From Methylomonas subterranea (GTDB lineage: Bacteria > Pseudomonadota > Gammaproteobacteria > Methylococcales > Methylomonadaceae): DNA of 64,000 bases. The stretch lies in contig NZ_JANIBJ010000022.1 of NCBI RefSeq assembly GCF_024505185.1, positions 1 through 64,000 on the forward strand. The letters run 5' to 3'. The stretch's first letter is position 1. Every line of letters starts with the position of its first letter. Position numbers and translations under genes: made by a program. This document shows, in pieces, positions 37,891-47,445 of this stretch. The notes beneath the pieces are model-generated. The model did no database searches. It was not told the DNA's origin and was given only the letters and a program-made list of their open reading frames with translations.

Positions 37891-38640
37891 TTATGCCTCT
37901 GTTGTCAGCCACTCGCGCAGCCCTTCCAAACGGTCGAACCGGGTCAAATCCAATTGTAACGGGGTGACGGACACATAGCCGTTACGAATCGCATCGAAAT
38001 CGGTGCCCGGTCCGGCATCCTGCTCGCTGCCCGGCGGCCCCACCCAGTAAATAGTCTGCCCGCGCGGATCGCTGGAGCGGATCACCGCTTCGGCCTTATG
38101 TCTTTGCCCCAGCCGGGTGCACTGGAAACCCTTGAGCCTATCGAAGGGCAGGTCGGGCACGTTCACATTCAGCAAGGTGTCGTCCGGCAAGGGATGGTTG
38201 CGGATTTTCTTTAACAGCACCACGGCCACTTGCGCGGCGGTATCGAAATGCTTGGGGTCGCTGCCGACCAGGGAAATCGCCACCGCCGGCAAGCCCAGAA
38301 AACGGCCCTCGGTGGCGGCGGCCACGGTGCCGGAATACAGCACGTCGTCGCCCAGGTTGGCGCCGTGATTGATGCCGGCAAACACCATATCCGGTTCGCG
38401 CTCCAGCAAGCCGGTAATCGCCAGATGCACGCAGTCGGTAGGCGTGCCGTCCACCCGCACGAAGCCGTTATCGCAGGGCACGGCCCGTAACGGCATATCC
38501 AGCGTCAACGAATTGCTGGCGGCGCTGCGGTTTTTATCCGGCGCCACCACCGAAACATCGGCGTAATCCCGCAAGGCGGCCGCCAAGGCGTTGATGCCTT
38601 GCGCCAAATATCCATCGTCGTTGCTGATCAGAATGTGCAT
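37891..38640 (-). CDS. surE: 5'/3'-nucleotidase SurE
   Basis: A 249-residue SurE of normal length. The N-terminal [12 protein letters not shown] holds the metal-binding DD pair (about D8-D9); later conserved segments are [10 protein letters not shown] and [10 protein letters not shown]. It dephosphorylates nucleoside 5'- and 3'-monophosphates and polyphosphate in stress survival. It forms an operon with pcm and is divergent from smrB. Confidence 0.96.
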   Translation of the reverse strand: MHILISNDDGYLAQGINALAAALRDYADVSVVAPDKNRSAASNSLTLDMPLRAVPCDNGFVRVDGTPTDCVHLAITGLLEREPDMVFAGINHGANLGDDVLYSGTVAAATEGRFLGLPAVAISLVGSDPKHFDTAAQVAVVLLKKIRNHPLPDDTLLNVNVPDLPFDRLKGFQCTRLGQRHKAEAVIRSSDPRGQTIYWVGPPGSEQDAGPGTDFDAIRNGYVSVTPLQLDLTRFDRLEGLREWLTTEA

Positions 38641-38703
38641 GCTGCCGGGAATAGCTTAAAATGCCGGCATATTAGCAAAAAAACCGCAAAACCAGCAGCT
38701 TAC

Positions 38704-39273
38704 GTGACAAAAAAAACCACTCATACAGACGATGGCGCCCTGTTCAGGGACGCCGTCGGCAAAGTCAGGCCGGTGGACACCAATACGGTGATTCTGAAAC
38801 CCGCCAAAAAACCCCGCCCGCTGCCCACCGTAAAAGTGCTGGAGCAGGCCGATCCGCTGCAAAACGAGGTGGTCGACGGCCTGGAAACCCTGTACCAGGA
38901 AGACAAGGTGGGCTTCATTGCCCCCGGCCTGCAAAAAAACGTGCTGAAAAAGCTGCGCAAGGGCTACTACGGCGTGGACGCGGAAATGGATCTACACGGC
39001 ATGAGCAGCCGCGACGCCCAACGGGAACTGTTGCGCTTTCTGCATTTTTGCGTGGAAGACGGCTGCCGCTGCGTGCAGATTATCCACGGCAAGGGTTATA
39101 ACTCGCCGGACAACCAGCCGGTACTGAAAAACGATATCAACCTTTGGCTGCGCCAGCACAAGGACGTGCTGGCGTTTTGCTCCACACCGCCCAAGGCCGG
39201 CGGCACCGGCGCGCTGTATGTGCTGTTGCGCCTGTCGGATAAATTCGGCCAAGCGGAAGATGGGCTGGAATAA
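38704..39273 (+). CDS. smrB: Ribosome rescue endonuclease SmrB
   Basis: A 189-residue Smr-domain protein starting at GTG 38704. The N-terminal hook includes GALFRDAVGKVRPV, as in E. coli SmrB (YfcN). The Smr domain has DLHG (about 101-104) and the IIHGKG motif. In E. coli SmrB binds collided ribosomes and cleaves the mRNA between them to start rescue. The upstream frame to 38599 overlaps surE and has no family similarity. It is followed 8 bp later by the deoxyinosine glycosylase gene. Confidence 0.88.
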   Translation: MTKKTTHTDDGALFRDAVGKVRPVDTNTVILKPAKKPRPLPTVKVLEQADPLQNEVVDGLETLYQEDKVGFIAPGLQKNVLKKLRKGYYGVDAEMDLHGMSSRDAQRELLRFLHFCVEDGCRCVQIIHGKGYNSPDNQPVLKNDINLWLRQHKDVLAFCSTPPKAGGTGALYVLLRLSDKFGQAEDGLE

Positions 39274-39281
39274 CCCGGTTT

Positions 39282-39803
39282 ATGTCGGATATCCGAAGCT
39301 TTCCGCCCATTGCCGGTAAAAATGCCCGCATCCTGATTTTGGGCAGCATCCCCGGCAAAGCCTCGTTGGAAGCCGGCCAATATTACGCCCATCCGCGCAA
39401 CCAGTTCTGGACTATCATGGCCGAATTGCTGGCTTGCGGCCCGTTGTCGGACTACCCAGGCAAAACCCAAGCTCTGCTCGATGCCAACATCGCCTTGTGG
39501 GATGTGATGCAATCCTGCTATCGGCCCGGCAGCCTGGATGCGGCTATCGATAAAAGCTCGGTGGTCGCCAACGACTTTAAAAGCTTCCTGGCCGACCATC
39601 CGCATATCCGGCAGATATTCTTCAACGGCGCCACCGCCGAGCAGGCGTTCCGGCGTCTGGTACGGCCGGATTTGCTTAAACCCGATCTACATTTACAGCG
39701 CCTGCCCTCGACCAGCCCGGCCCACGCCGCACTGAATTTTCAACAGAAGCTGGAATGCTGGCGGGTGATTGCAAGCGGTTTAAATTCGGTTGCGAATCAC
39801 TGA
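39282..39803 (+). CDS. DNA-deoxyinosine glycosylase (UDG superfamily)
   Basis: A 173-residue protein of the family 6 UDG/hypoxanthine-DNA glycosylase type. The active-site segment is LILGSIPGKASLEAGQYYAHP, split here by normal family spacing, with the NQFW that follows; the second motif is LPSTSPAHA. It should excise hypoxanthine, formed by adenine deamination, from DNA. A MUG-type activity on mismatched uracil is a weaker alternative. It lies 8 bp after smrB and probably shares its transcript. Confidence 0.88.
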   Translation: MSDIRSFPPIAGKNARILILGSIPGKASLEAGQYYAHPRNQFWTIMAELLACGPLSDYPGKTQALLDANIALWDVMQSCYRPGSLDAAIDKSSVVANDFKSFLADHPHIRQIFFNGATAEQAFRRLVRPDLLKPDLHLQRLPSTSPAHAALNFQQKLECWRVIASGLNSVANH

Positions 39804-39887
39804 TCCTGTTGCCGGTATTGAATCTATCGCGAAAGATATACGGAAACTTGGCTCAGCCAAATTTTCTCTATATTTTCTGGAGTCCTC

Positions 39888-40529
39888 ATGGGTGCAAAAA
39901 CTTGGATGCTGGTTTATTCCGATGGCGACGCCTCGGAAAAATTTAGGAACAATCCAGTCTTGGATCGCACCTCTACCGACAATCTAGTGAACAAACTTTT
40001 TCCTAACGAAAAGTTGGCGACCATTGACGACGGTAACCTATCGTACACATGCCCTCCGGGCAATGTAATTTACGCCGGTTGCTTTGCCGGCGTTTCCGTT
40101 ATTGCGGCAAAGGAGTTTGCGGGCGACTATCCGTCCAAACTCGACGACAGGTTTATAGCGCATGCACATAGTCAATTCATATATCTGCATGCCATGCATA
40201 GCGTGGTGGATTGGTTTGCCTTTGCGAAGTGGGAAAAAGGCAAAATACTAAGGTCGCTCAGCCTTTCACCCGATAGCGGCGTATTGGAGGATTTGGGCAC
40301 CAAACTCTCTTTCGAAAAAGCGTATTGGGAAGGCATGTACCCTGCAACCGAGCCAGATGATGAGAACGGTTATCCGTTCCCGTTTCACCCGTTGGAATTA
40401 GGCGAAGAGGTGCTAAAAGCCTTTTTCGGCTATCAGCTGGAAGGCGCTATCGACGCTGGCTTATTAGAACCGGAAAAAATTCCTTTGGTTGGCTATAAGC
40501 GCAAAAAACCTTGGTGGAAAATTTGGTAA
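39888..40529 (+). CDS. Unknown protein, DUF6928-like
   Basis: A 213-residue protein starting MGAKTWMLVYSDGDASEKF and containing a GNVIYAGCFAGVSVI segment, a pattern I associate with DUF6928 proteins of unknown function. No signal peptide, membrane helix or catalytic motif is evident. The C-terminus is basic and Trp-rich (KRKKPWWKIW). GGAG lies 8 nt before the ATG. It stands alone between two convergent/same-strand genes, with slightly lower GC than its neighbours, which may indicate transfer. Confidence 0.75.
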   Translation: MGAKTWMLVYSDGDASEKFRNNPVLDRTSTDNLVNKLFPNEKLATIDDGNLSYTCPPGNVIYAGCFAGVSVIAAKEFAGDYPSKLDDRFIAHAHSQFIYLHAMHSVVDWFAFAKWEKGKILRSLSLSPDSGVLEDLGTKLSFEKAYWEGMYPATEPDDENGYPFPFHPLELGEEVLKAFFGYQLEGAIDAGLLEPEKIPLVGYKRKKPWWKIW

Positions 40530-40601
40530 AACTCAAGCGGCTTGCCGAAATAGCTCTCCCGACAACCTTTCAACTTCATTCCAAGCCGGAAGACCGTGTC
40601 T

Positions 40602-41444
40602 CTACCACGAAACCTCCACCTCGTATCCGCTAAACTTGCGGATATTGATCACGCCGCTGTCCAATAGCAGATATTGGCCCTTGATACCGTGCAGCAGGCC
40701 TGACACCTCGGGGTCTTTGTCCAGGTTGAAGGACTTGACCTTGGCCGGGTATTGCAGCACCGGATACTGAATATCCAGCATTTCGGCATCGGCCAAAAAC
40801 CTTATCGCCTCACTGCCGAATTGCTCGGTAATGGCCGCCAGCTCGGCGCTGCATTTTGCCAGCAACTCATCCCGCAGCACCGGCAAATCCAGCGGCTTGA
40901 CGTTGTTTTTCAACATCTGCTGCCAGCTGGTTTTGTCGCTGACATGAGCGGCCAAGGCGACTTCGATCAAGCCCGAAATATGCCGGGAGGCGACCTGGAA
41001 CACCGGCATGGCCTGCACCGCGCCTTGATCAATCCAGCGGGTCGGGGTTTGCGAGCGACGGGTGATGCCTACCTTGATGCCGGACGAATTGGCCAGATAA
41101 ACGATGTGAGGTTGAAAACAGAATTCCTCGCCCCAGGCGGGTTCGCGGCAGGTGCCGGCGGCGTAGTGGCAGGTTTCCGGCTTCATGATGCACATGTCGC
41201 ATTGCGCCAGCTTGATGAAACAGGGATAGCAATAACCTTGATTGAAGCTTTTGGCGGTCTTTTTTTGACAATGCACGCAAAATATCCGCCCGCTATGGCG
41301 TAGCCGGATGGATTGCCCCAGTAGCGGATTCAAATCCAATTCGGCGTCGCCCACCGGCAACTTATAGCTGACACCGTCCGCCAATTGCGCGGTCATTTTT
41401 TGTAAACTGCCCAACACGGTATTTACCTCGTCTCGTCGATTCAA
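40602..41444 (-). CDS. DUF2797 zinc-binding protein
   Basis: A 280-residue DUF2797-family protein of unknown function. A cysteine-rich cluster (CVHC, CYPC, CDMC, MKPETCHYAAGTC, about residues 56-102) suggests zinc binding. It is followed by a GIY-YIG-nuclease-like segment HIVYLANSSGIKVGITR (about 112-128), where the tyrosine, GI and arginine are conserved. Nuclease activity is not established for the family. It has its own 72-bp gap from the convergent DUF6928 gene. Confidence 0.88.
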   Translation of the reverse strand: MNRRDEVNTVLGSLQKMTAQLADGVSYKLPVGDAELDLNPLLGQSIRLRHSGRIFCVHCQKKTAKSFNQGYCYPCFIKLAQCDMCIMKPETCHYAAGTCREPAWGEEFCFQPHIVYLANSSGIKVGITRRSQTPTRWIDQGAVQAMPVFQVASRHISGLIEVALAAHVSDKTSWQQMLKNNVKPLDLPVLRDELLAKCSAELAAITEQFGSEAIRFLADAEMLDIQYPVLQYPAKVKSFNLDKDPEVSGLLHGIKGQYLLLDSGVINIRKFSGYEVEVSW

Positions 41445-41561
41445 TTGGCTATAATGACAGCGTTTTCGATTTGTACAAGGCTGCCGTCAGAATGGTTAAC
41501 CCCTTAACGTCCATGCCTGTTATTTCAGCCTCGCTCCCGCCGCCAAACACCCAAGCTTCCA

Positions 41562-42677
41562 GTGGCCATTAGTCCGAAACCCGCCGTTTCCCGCCCAAGA
41601 CCGGCCACCGGCAAGCCGAATAAAGCCCCGGCTTCCGCCGGCAAAAAGCCGGGCAAACCGCGCAAAACAACGGTGCGCAAACCACGCCGGCAAGCCGAGT
41701 TCTGGAGCCGGCGGAATCTGTTGCTGTTGAGCCTGGAATGGTCCGGATTGGCAATTTGCGCCGTTCTGGGAACCATGCTGATTTTGGGTTCCTCGGCCAG
41801 TTCATTTTCCGGCTCGGGCTTTTTCGGCAGCCTGCTACCCTTCGCGGCGGGAGTAGCGTTGTGGGTGGTTTTTTGCGCCGCGGCCCTGTTGGTTTGGCTG
41901 CAATGGCGCGGCCGGATGAAGGCCGCAATGGCGGCCTTGCCCGCCGGACTGGCTATTAGCATGGCCATCGGCTTGCTGTGGTTTGTGCTTCACGACGGCT
42001 ATATTCCGGTGTTCAGCCATTTTCGCGGCTTGGTGGGCGGTAAACAACAAGCTGCGCGGGCGACTTTGGCGCATCAGGTCTATGCGGCTTATCGCCGCCA
42101 CAATCAGGCGCAATTATTGAAAATGATCCAGCGCGCCGAACCGTTCGCGGCCGATATTGCGCGGGCCGCTAAAGCGTTTGCGGTGGACGAACATCTGTTG
42201 TACGGCATCGCCGCCACCGAGTCCTCTTTTCAACCGCGCACCAGTCGGGACGGCGGCCAGGGCTTGTTTCAAATCACCGCCGTACCGAAAGCCATTTTGC
42301 GGCAAGCCGAGGAAAAACTGGACGTCAAACAGCTGGATTTGGCCAATCCGCGCCACAATGCCTTCATTGCCGCCGCCACGCTGAAACATTATCTGGCGGA
42401 AATGAAAGGCGACTTGTTCATGGGGTTGCTGGCTTACAACATCGGCCCGCATAACGGCGGCCCGCGCTTCATCATGCAACAATACGGTGCCAGCGACTTT
42501 GTCACCATGCAGCCCTACATCCAGCAACTGCCGCGCGATTACCCGATTCGGGTGTTGGCTTACGCCCTGGCTTTCAAACTATGGCAACGGGAGGGCGGAC
42601 TGTTGGCCTATGAAGAAGCCGATAATGCGGCGCGGATACAGAAACTGGGCATCCCCGGCCTGTTGCAGGATTTTTAA
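41562..42677 (+). CDS. Membrane-anchored lytic transglycosylase (SLT domain)
   Basis: A 371-residue protein starting at GTG. A basic, Pro/Lys-rich cytoplasmic N-terminus (about 1-50) is followed by three membrane helices (about 52-75, 87-110, 124-145) and a C-terminal SLT domain. The catalytic glutamate lies in GIAATESSF (about E226), followed by GGQGLFQITA and AYNIGP, all normal family positions. It cleaves peptidoglycan glycan strands to 1,6-anhydro-MurNAc ends. The multi-helix anchor is unusual for a lytic transglycosylase. Its last four bases overlap the end of the convergent GGDEF-EAL gene. Confidence 0.9.
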   Translation: MAISPKPAVSRPRPATGKPNKAPASAGKKPGKPRKTTVRKPRRQAEFWSRRNLLLLSLEWSGLAICAVLGTMLILGSSASSFSGSGFFGSLLPFAAGVALWVVFCAAALLVWLQWRGRMKAAMAALPAGLAISMAIGLLWFVLHDGYIPVFSHFRGLVGGKQQAARATLAHQVYAAYRRHNQAQLLKMIQRAEPFAADIARAAKAFAVDEHLLYGIAATESSFQPRTSRDGGQGLFQITAVPKAILRQAEEKLDVKQLDLANPRHNAFIAAATLKHYLAEMKGDLFMGLLAYNIGPHNGGPRFIMQQYGASDFVTMQPYIQQLPRDYPIRVLAYALAFKLWQREGGLLAYEEADNAARIQKLGIPGLLQDF

Positions 42678-45600
42678 AGGCTAAATTTAAACGCATCGGC
42701 GGGAACCGGCCGGCCGTAGTAGTAGCCCTGATAAAACGAACAGCCCTTGGCTTTTAAGAAGTCTATCTGCGCCTGCTCTTCCACCCCTTCGGCGATCACA
42801 TTTAAACCCAGGCTTTTGGTCATCATGATGATGGTTTCGACGATAACCGCCGCATTCGGATCATTGATGTGGCGAACAAAGCTTTGATCGATCTTTAACT
42901 GGCTCAGCGGCAGGCTTTTCAGGTAAGACAGCGAGGAATAACCCACCCCGAAATCATCGATGGATATCCTAACTCCCATGGCCTGCAAGGCGTGCATTTT
43001 GGCTATGGTGTCGTCGATGTGTTCGATCACGCAACCCTCGGTCAACTCGATGACCAAGCGTTTGGCGTTGACGCCGGTATCCAGCAGGGCCTGCCTGACC
43101 TGTTGCACAAAACCGGCCTGGCGGAATTGCCGGGAACTGACATTCACGGCCACATGGTCGATTTTATGTCCTTGCTCGTCCCAGGCCTTGATCTGCCTGC
43201 AGGTTTCATGCAGCACCCAGGCGCCTATCGGTAAAATCAGATGGGTATCTTCCGCCAGCGGGATGAATTCGGCCGGCGAAATCATGCCTTTTTCCGGATG
43301 CTGCCAGCGAATCAAGGCTTCGGCGCTTACCACCCGCGGCTCGTCGTTGACCTGCGGCTGATAATGCAGCACGAACTGTTGCTCCTGCAAGGCTCGGCGC
43401 ATTTCTTTTTCCAGCGTCAATCGCCTGTCCGCCGCCGCCTGCATGGCCGGCTTGAAAAAGCTGATACTGTTGCGCCCGCTTTCCTTGGCCCGATACATGG
43501 CGGTGTCGGCCTGCTGAATGATGTCTTCGGGCTGATCGGCGGTTTCCGGATACAAGGTCACCCCGATACTGGTGGAGAAATGGTGCTCGCTGCCTTGCAC
43601 CTCAAAGGGATGATTGATGGCCAGTAAAATCTTCTCGGCCAGCATGGCGGCGTGATTGGTGGCCTGTTGCAGGCTCAAAAAGCGGCCGGGCACCATGACG
43701 ATGAACTCGTCGCCGCCCAGGCGGCAGGCCGTGTCCTCTTCGCGGATGATTGACTGCAAGCGCCGCGCCACTTGAATCAACAACTCGTCCCCCACCTGAT
43801 GACCGCGGGAGTCGTTGAGTTTTTTGAAATGATCCAGATCCAGAAAGAACAACGCTCCATAGCGCAATTGGCGCTTGGCGGCGGCGATTTCCTGTTGCAG
43901 CCTGTCCAGCAACAAGCGGCGATTCGGCAGGTTGGTCAAGGGATCGTAAAAGGCCAGATTATGAATTTCCTGTTCGGCGGCTTTTTTATCGCTGACATCG
44001 GAAAATATCGCCACGTAATGCGTCAATTGATTTTGCTCGTCCCGCACCCCGGTTACCGTCAACAGTTCGGGAAACACGGTGCCGTTTTTGCGCCGGTTCC
44101 AGATTTCGCCCTTCCACTGATTGTTTTTGCTCAGCTGTTTATACATTTGCCGGTAAAACTCGTGATCGTGATAACCGGACGACAATAGGCGCGGGTTTTG
44201 CCCCACGGCTTCCGCCGCGCTGTAACCGGTGATTTCGCTAAAGGCCCGGTTCACCCGCAAAATCGTGCCCGCGGCGTCGGTAACTGCAATCGCTTCGTGC
44301 GATTCAAAGGTGGTTGCGGCCACCCGCAATTCGTGTTCCTGCCGACGGCGAATGGCAATTTCCTGATTCAGGGCCTCATTGCTGCGCAACAGATCCTCGG
44401 TGCGTTTTTCGACGATCTCCTCCACGCGCGCCGTGCGCCCCGTCAACAACAGCAAACCGAAACCGGTCAAACCGCACAATAAAAAGCCGCCTAGAATTAA
44501 CCAGTTAAAGCGCAAGGACTGCTGCTGATCGAAAAAATTGGCGGCGGGCAGGTAATCCACTCGCCACTGCCGGCCGGCAAAATCGATTTGCTGGCTAAGG
44601 CCCAAGTCGGAAAACTGCAGGGTACGGTGAAAATCGGCCGGCAGATTGCTGTAAATCAATTCATCGCCGTCGTGAATGGTCAGCAACAGCTGCAATTCCC
44701 TGTCGCCCAACTTCTCGAATATCAATTGAATATCCAGATCGATCCGAAAGACGCCGGCGACGAAACCCAGGAAGGCATGTTTGCGCGCTTGCGGGGTCTG
44801 CAAGGCTTTCGAGCGGTATACCGGCGAGTAAATCACCACGCCCTGCCGGCCGACATTATCCTGGACCAGCCGGATCGGCCCGGTAGCCAGCGTATTGCCG
44901 CTTTCGAGGCTTTGAAAAATTTGAGGCGCTACCTTGGGGTTGCTTGAAATATCGAAGCCCAGAGCCATTTCATTGCCGGACAAGGGAACCAGGAAGGTGA
45001 CCGGAAAATATTCGGCCTTGGGCCTTGCCGGCTCCAGCCCGCCTTCCCCGGTCAACTCGCGAATCATGGCTTGATGCCGACTTTCCCAGTCCGCGCGCTC
45101 CGCGCCAGCCACCCGTGGCGTCCACTCCAGAATGCTGCTGCGCCTATCATGAATCGACTCGGCGAAAAGCTTAAAGTTTTCCCTATCGACCTGTTTGGAA
45201 CTGTCGAACAGCGCCTTAAGCGCCGAATTGGTCGCCAAATGGTCGTGCAAATGCTCTTGTATCGTGGCGTGCAACAAGTCGACCTGCCTCTGAAACTGGC
45301 TGGCCAGACGTTGATGTTCCTGGCGCATGCTGAGTTCGAAGGCGGCAACCACCAGTAAAATCACGATCAACAGCGGCAGCAAGACAAAGTTGCGCCGGGC
45401 GCGCCAGAGCGGCCTGGGCCGCCCGATAAATATCAGGCTCATAGGGGCAAAAACCACCGCGCCTATCGTGTCTCCCACCCACCAGGTCGCCCAACTGCTG
45501 GCGACATTCGACAGGCCTATCACACCGCGAAAAGTCAAATACGTCACCCCCACCGTGGCCGACACCAGACAACTGGCGGCAATCAAGAAAAAAAAACGCA

Positions 45601-45967
45601 GTATTTTTTTATCTTCGATCAGGGGATCGTGCCGGCCCACGTAACGGTTAACCAACCACATACCCAGCCAGGCCTGGGCACAGCAACCGATAGCCACCAG
45701 CGAGCCCACCCATGCCGATTCCAACAACTTGGCGGGAGAGGACAATTCCAGAAAGGCATAAAACTGCGCAAACAATGCGCCCAAAAAAATCCCGGGCAAC
45801 ACGATTTCGCCGTATACCAGCATCAACGCCAAAGCCACGCCCGCCGCCGGCCAAATCGGGCTGGCGTTGCTCGGCGGAGTAGCCAACAAGGTACCGAACC
45901 AGCCGGCCACCAAGTAAGCCGCCGCCGCCGCCATATTCAGCACAATTTTATGTTTTAAGGTTTGCAT
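42674..45967 (-). CDS. MASE1-CHASE-PAS-GGDEF-EAL c-di-GMP enzyme
   Basis: A 1097-residue membrane protein. An N-terminal MASE1 domain has about eight helices (1-215), a periplasmic CHASE domain follows (about 235-480, with ILEWTPRV), another helix at about 490-510, a PAS domain (about 545-665), a GGDEF domain with intact RLGGDEF (about 755) and an EAL domain with EALIRW (about 870). Both active sites look complete, so it may make or degrade c-di-GMP depending on the signal. It convergently overlaps the lytic transglycosylase gene by 4 bp. Confidence 0.93.
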   Translation of the reverse strand: MQTLKHKIVLNMAAAAAYLVAGWFGTLLATPPSNASPIWPAAGVALALMLVYGEIVLPGIFLGALFAQFYAFLELSSPAKLLESAWVGSLVAIGCCAQAWLGMWLVNRYVGRHDPLIEDKKILRFFFLIAASCLVSATVGVTYLTFRGVIGLSNVASSWATWWVGDTIGAVVFAPMSLIFIGRPRPLWRARRNFVLLPLLIVILLVVAAFELSMRQEHQRLASQFQRQVDLLHATIQEHLHDHLATNSALKALFDSSKQVDRENFKLFAESIHDRRSSILEWTPRVAGAERADWESRHQAMIRELTGEGGLEPARPKAEYFPVTFLVPLSGNEMALGFDISSNPKVAPQIFQSLESGNTLATGPIRLVQDNVGRQGVVIYSPVYRSKALQTPQARKHAFLGFVAGVFRIDLDIQLIFEKLGDRELQLLLTIHDGDELIYSNLPADFHRTLQFSDLGLSQQIDFAGRQWRVDYLPAANFFDQQQSLRFNWLILGGFLLCGLTGFGLLLLTGRTARVEEIVEKRTEDLLRSNEALNQEIAIRRRQEHELRVAATTFESHEAIAVTDAAGTILRVNRAFSEITGYSAAEAVGQNPRLLSSGYHDHEFYRQMYKQLSKNNQWKGEIWNRRKNGTVFPELLTVTGVRDEQNQLTHYVAIFSDVSDKKAAEQEIHNLAFYDPLTNLPNRRLLLDRLQQEIAAAKRQLRYGALFFLDLDHFKKLNDSRGHQVGDELLIQVARRLQSIIREEDTACRLGGDEFIVMVPGRFLSLQQATNHAAMLAEKILLAINHPFEVQGSEHHFSTSIGVTLYPETADQPEDIIQQADTAMYRAKESGRNSISFFKPAMQAAADRRLTLEKEMRRALQEQQFVLHYQPQVNDEPRVVSAEALIRWQHPEKGMISPAEFIPLAEDTHLILPIGAWVLHETCRQIKAWDEQGHKIDHVAVNVSSRQFRQAGFVQQVRQALLDTGVNAKRLVIELTEGCVIEHIDDTIAKMHALQAMGVRISIDDFGVGYSSLSYLKSLPLSQLKIDQSFVRHINDPNAAVIVETIIMMTKSLGLNVIAEGVEEQAQIDFLKAKGCSFYQGYYYGRPVPADAFKFSL

Positions 45968-46023
45968 AATCCTTTAAAAAGTTTAACGCCAGACTCACAC
46001 GGTTTATGGAGAAACGGGCATGG

Positions 46024-46497
46024 CTACAGCAAACGCCCCTTGCCGTCGACGCTGAAGGCTTTGCCGAACCCGGCCACAAACCGCCCCTGCTCGGGTTGCA
46101 ACAACAGCAGATGAAAGTCCGGCAGGCTACGCAAAACCGCTACGATTTCCCCGAATTTTGCCGCCATGGCATCCAGCTTCAATGCATGACGCTCGTCGTG
46201 CTTGCCGATTTCCACCACCCGGCAAGCAAAGGTCAGGCGCCGGCGGGCGAACGGGTTGCCGGCATCGGCCTCCGGTTCCATGAACAAAATGGACGCCCGG
46301 GGGCGGGCAAGCAGATTTTGGGTATGCGAGGCCAATGCACTGACAAAAATATAAAACCCGGCATCGTCGCGTATAAAAGGCGCATAGCTGATGGCGGCTT
46401 CCCCGGCAACGGAACTACTCGCCAACAACAGGCTGTTCGATCGGGCGATCAATGCATCGCAGCCGGTTTGTAGACTATCCGGTTCCGAGTCGGTCAT
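46024..46497 (-). CDS. Pyridoxamine 5'-phosphate oxidase-fold protein (HugZ-like)
   Basis: A 157-residue split-barrel flavin- or heme-binding-fold protein: ISYAPFIRDDAGFYIFVSAL and LLARPRASILFME are typical of the HugZ/PPOX-like family. The C-terminal DUF2470 domain of full HugZ is absent. Substrate and cofactor are unknown. I chose ATG 46497, which overlaps the tag stop codon in ATGA; an in-frame ATG lies two codons upstream. It is last of moaA-yajD-tag-PPOX, all closely spaced. Confidence 0.82.
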   Translation of the reverse strand: MTDSEPDSLQTGCDALIARSNSLLLASSSVAGEAAISYAPFIRDDAGFYIFVSALASHTQNLLARPRASILFMEPEADAGNPFARRRLTFACRVVEIGKHDERHALKLDAMAAKFGEIVAVLRSLPDFHLLLLQPEQGRFVAGFGKAFSVDGKGRLL

Positions 46498-47069
46498 GTC
46501 CATTCCGCCGTGGCCAATTGCGCGTGACGGAAACAATCGATAGTGTGATCGTTCACCATGCCCACCGCCTGCATGTAGGCGTAACAGATGGTTTTACCAA
46601 CAAATTTGAAGCCGCGTTTTTGCAGATCCCGGCTCATGGCGGCGGACTCTGCACTGAAAGCCGGGATTTGGCCGTGCGTCCGCCAGGCATTTTGTTTAGG
46701 TTCGCCGTCGACAAAGCCCCAAATATAGGCATCGAAACTGCCGTGGGCCCGCCGCACCGCCAAGAACGCCCTGGCATTGGCCACGGCGGCCTGAATTTTC
46801 AAGCGATTGCGCACGATACCGGGATCGGCCAGCAAGGCATCGAGTTTGTCTTGGCCGTAGGCGGCAATTTTTTCCGCATCGAAACGGTCGAATGCCCGCC
46901 GGTAGGCTTCGCGCTTGTTCAAAATGGTACGCCAGCTCAGGCCGGCCTGGGCGCCTTCCAATACCAGAAATTCGAACAGTTGCCGGTCGTCATGCAGCGG
47001 CACGCCCCATTCATGGTCGTGGTAATGCTCTTCGGAGCTGCTGGCCAAGGCCCATTTGCATTTGTTCAT
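46494..47069 (-). CDS. tag: DNA-3-methyladenine glycosylase I
   Basis: A 191-residue Tag of normal length, with CKWA at the start, the EWGVPLHDDRQLFEFL block, GLSWRTILNKREAYR, and a C-terminal His/Cys zinc-site region (FKFVGKTICYAYMQAVGMVNDH). It removes 3-methyladenine from alkylated DNA. It overlaps the yajD end by four bases and the following PPOX gene by four. Confidence 0.95.
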   Translation of the reverse strand: MNKCKWALASSSEEHYHDHEWGVPLHDDRQLFEFLVLEGAQAGLSWRTILNKREAYRRAFDRFDAEKIAAYGQDKLDALLADPGIVRNRLKIQAAVANARAFLAVRRAHGSFDAYIWGFVDGEPKQNAWRTHGQIPAFSAESAAMSRDLQKRGFKFVGKTICYAYMQAVGMVNDHTIDCFRHAQLATAEWT

Positions 47070-47428
47070 TTGTTATTTTGCAACATGCTCTTCAAATCGG
47101 CAAACGGACTAAAGGTGGCTTGCGGCCCCTTGGCTTCCGTGCCGCCCTTGCCGCCGTACCGGCTTTGTTCTTCGTAGCGTTGATGCTCGTTATCGTGGCA
47201 ATACAAACACAATAGCTCCCAATTGCTGCCGTCGGCGGGATTGTTGTCATGATTATGATCGGTATGATGCACGGTCAATTCGCGCAGGTTTTTATGGTCG
47301 AATTCGCGCGCGCAGCGGCCGCAAATCCAGGGAAACAGTCTTAACGCCTGCTCCCGATAACCTTTCTCGCGTTCTTCTTTGTTGCGCCGGGCTTCGGCAA
47401 CGATTTGATGGGCTTTGTTGTGCGACAT
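47066..47428 (-). CDS. yajD: YajD-like HNH nuclease
   Basis: A 120-residue HNH-family protein. CGRC and CLYC cysteine pairs probably bind zinc, and the HHTDHNHDNNPADGSNWELLC stretch, in its usual order, holds the HNH residues. I chose ATG 47428, which has GGAG 6 nt upstream; the longer frame overlaps moaA. The function of YajD is unclear in E. coli. Here it sits between moaA and tag. Confidence 0.88.
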   Translation of the reverse strand: MSHNKAHQIVAEARRNKEEREKGYREQALRLFPWICGRCAREFDHKNLRELTVHHTDHNHDNNPADGSNWELLCLYCHDNEHQRYEEQSRYGGKGGTEAKGPQATFSPFADLKSMLQNNK

Positions 47429-47445
47429 GGCTTTCTCCGCTTGCG

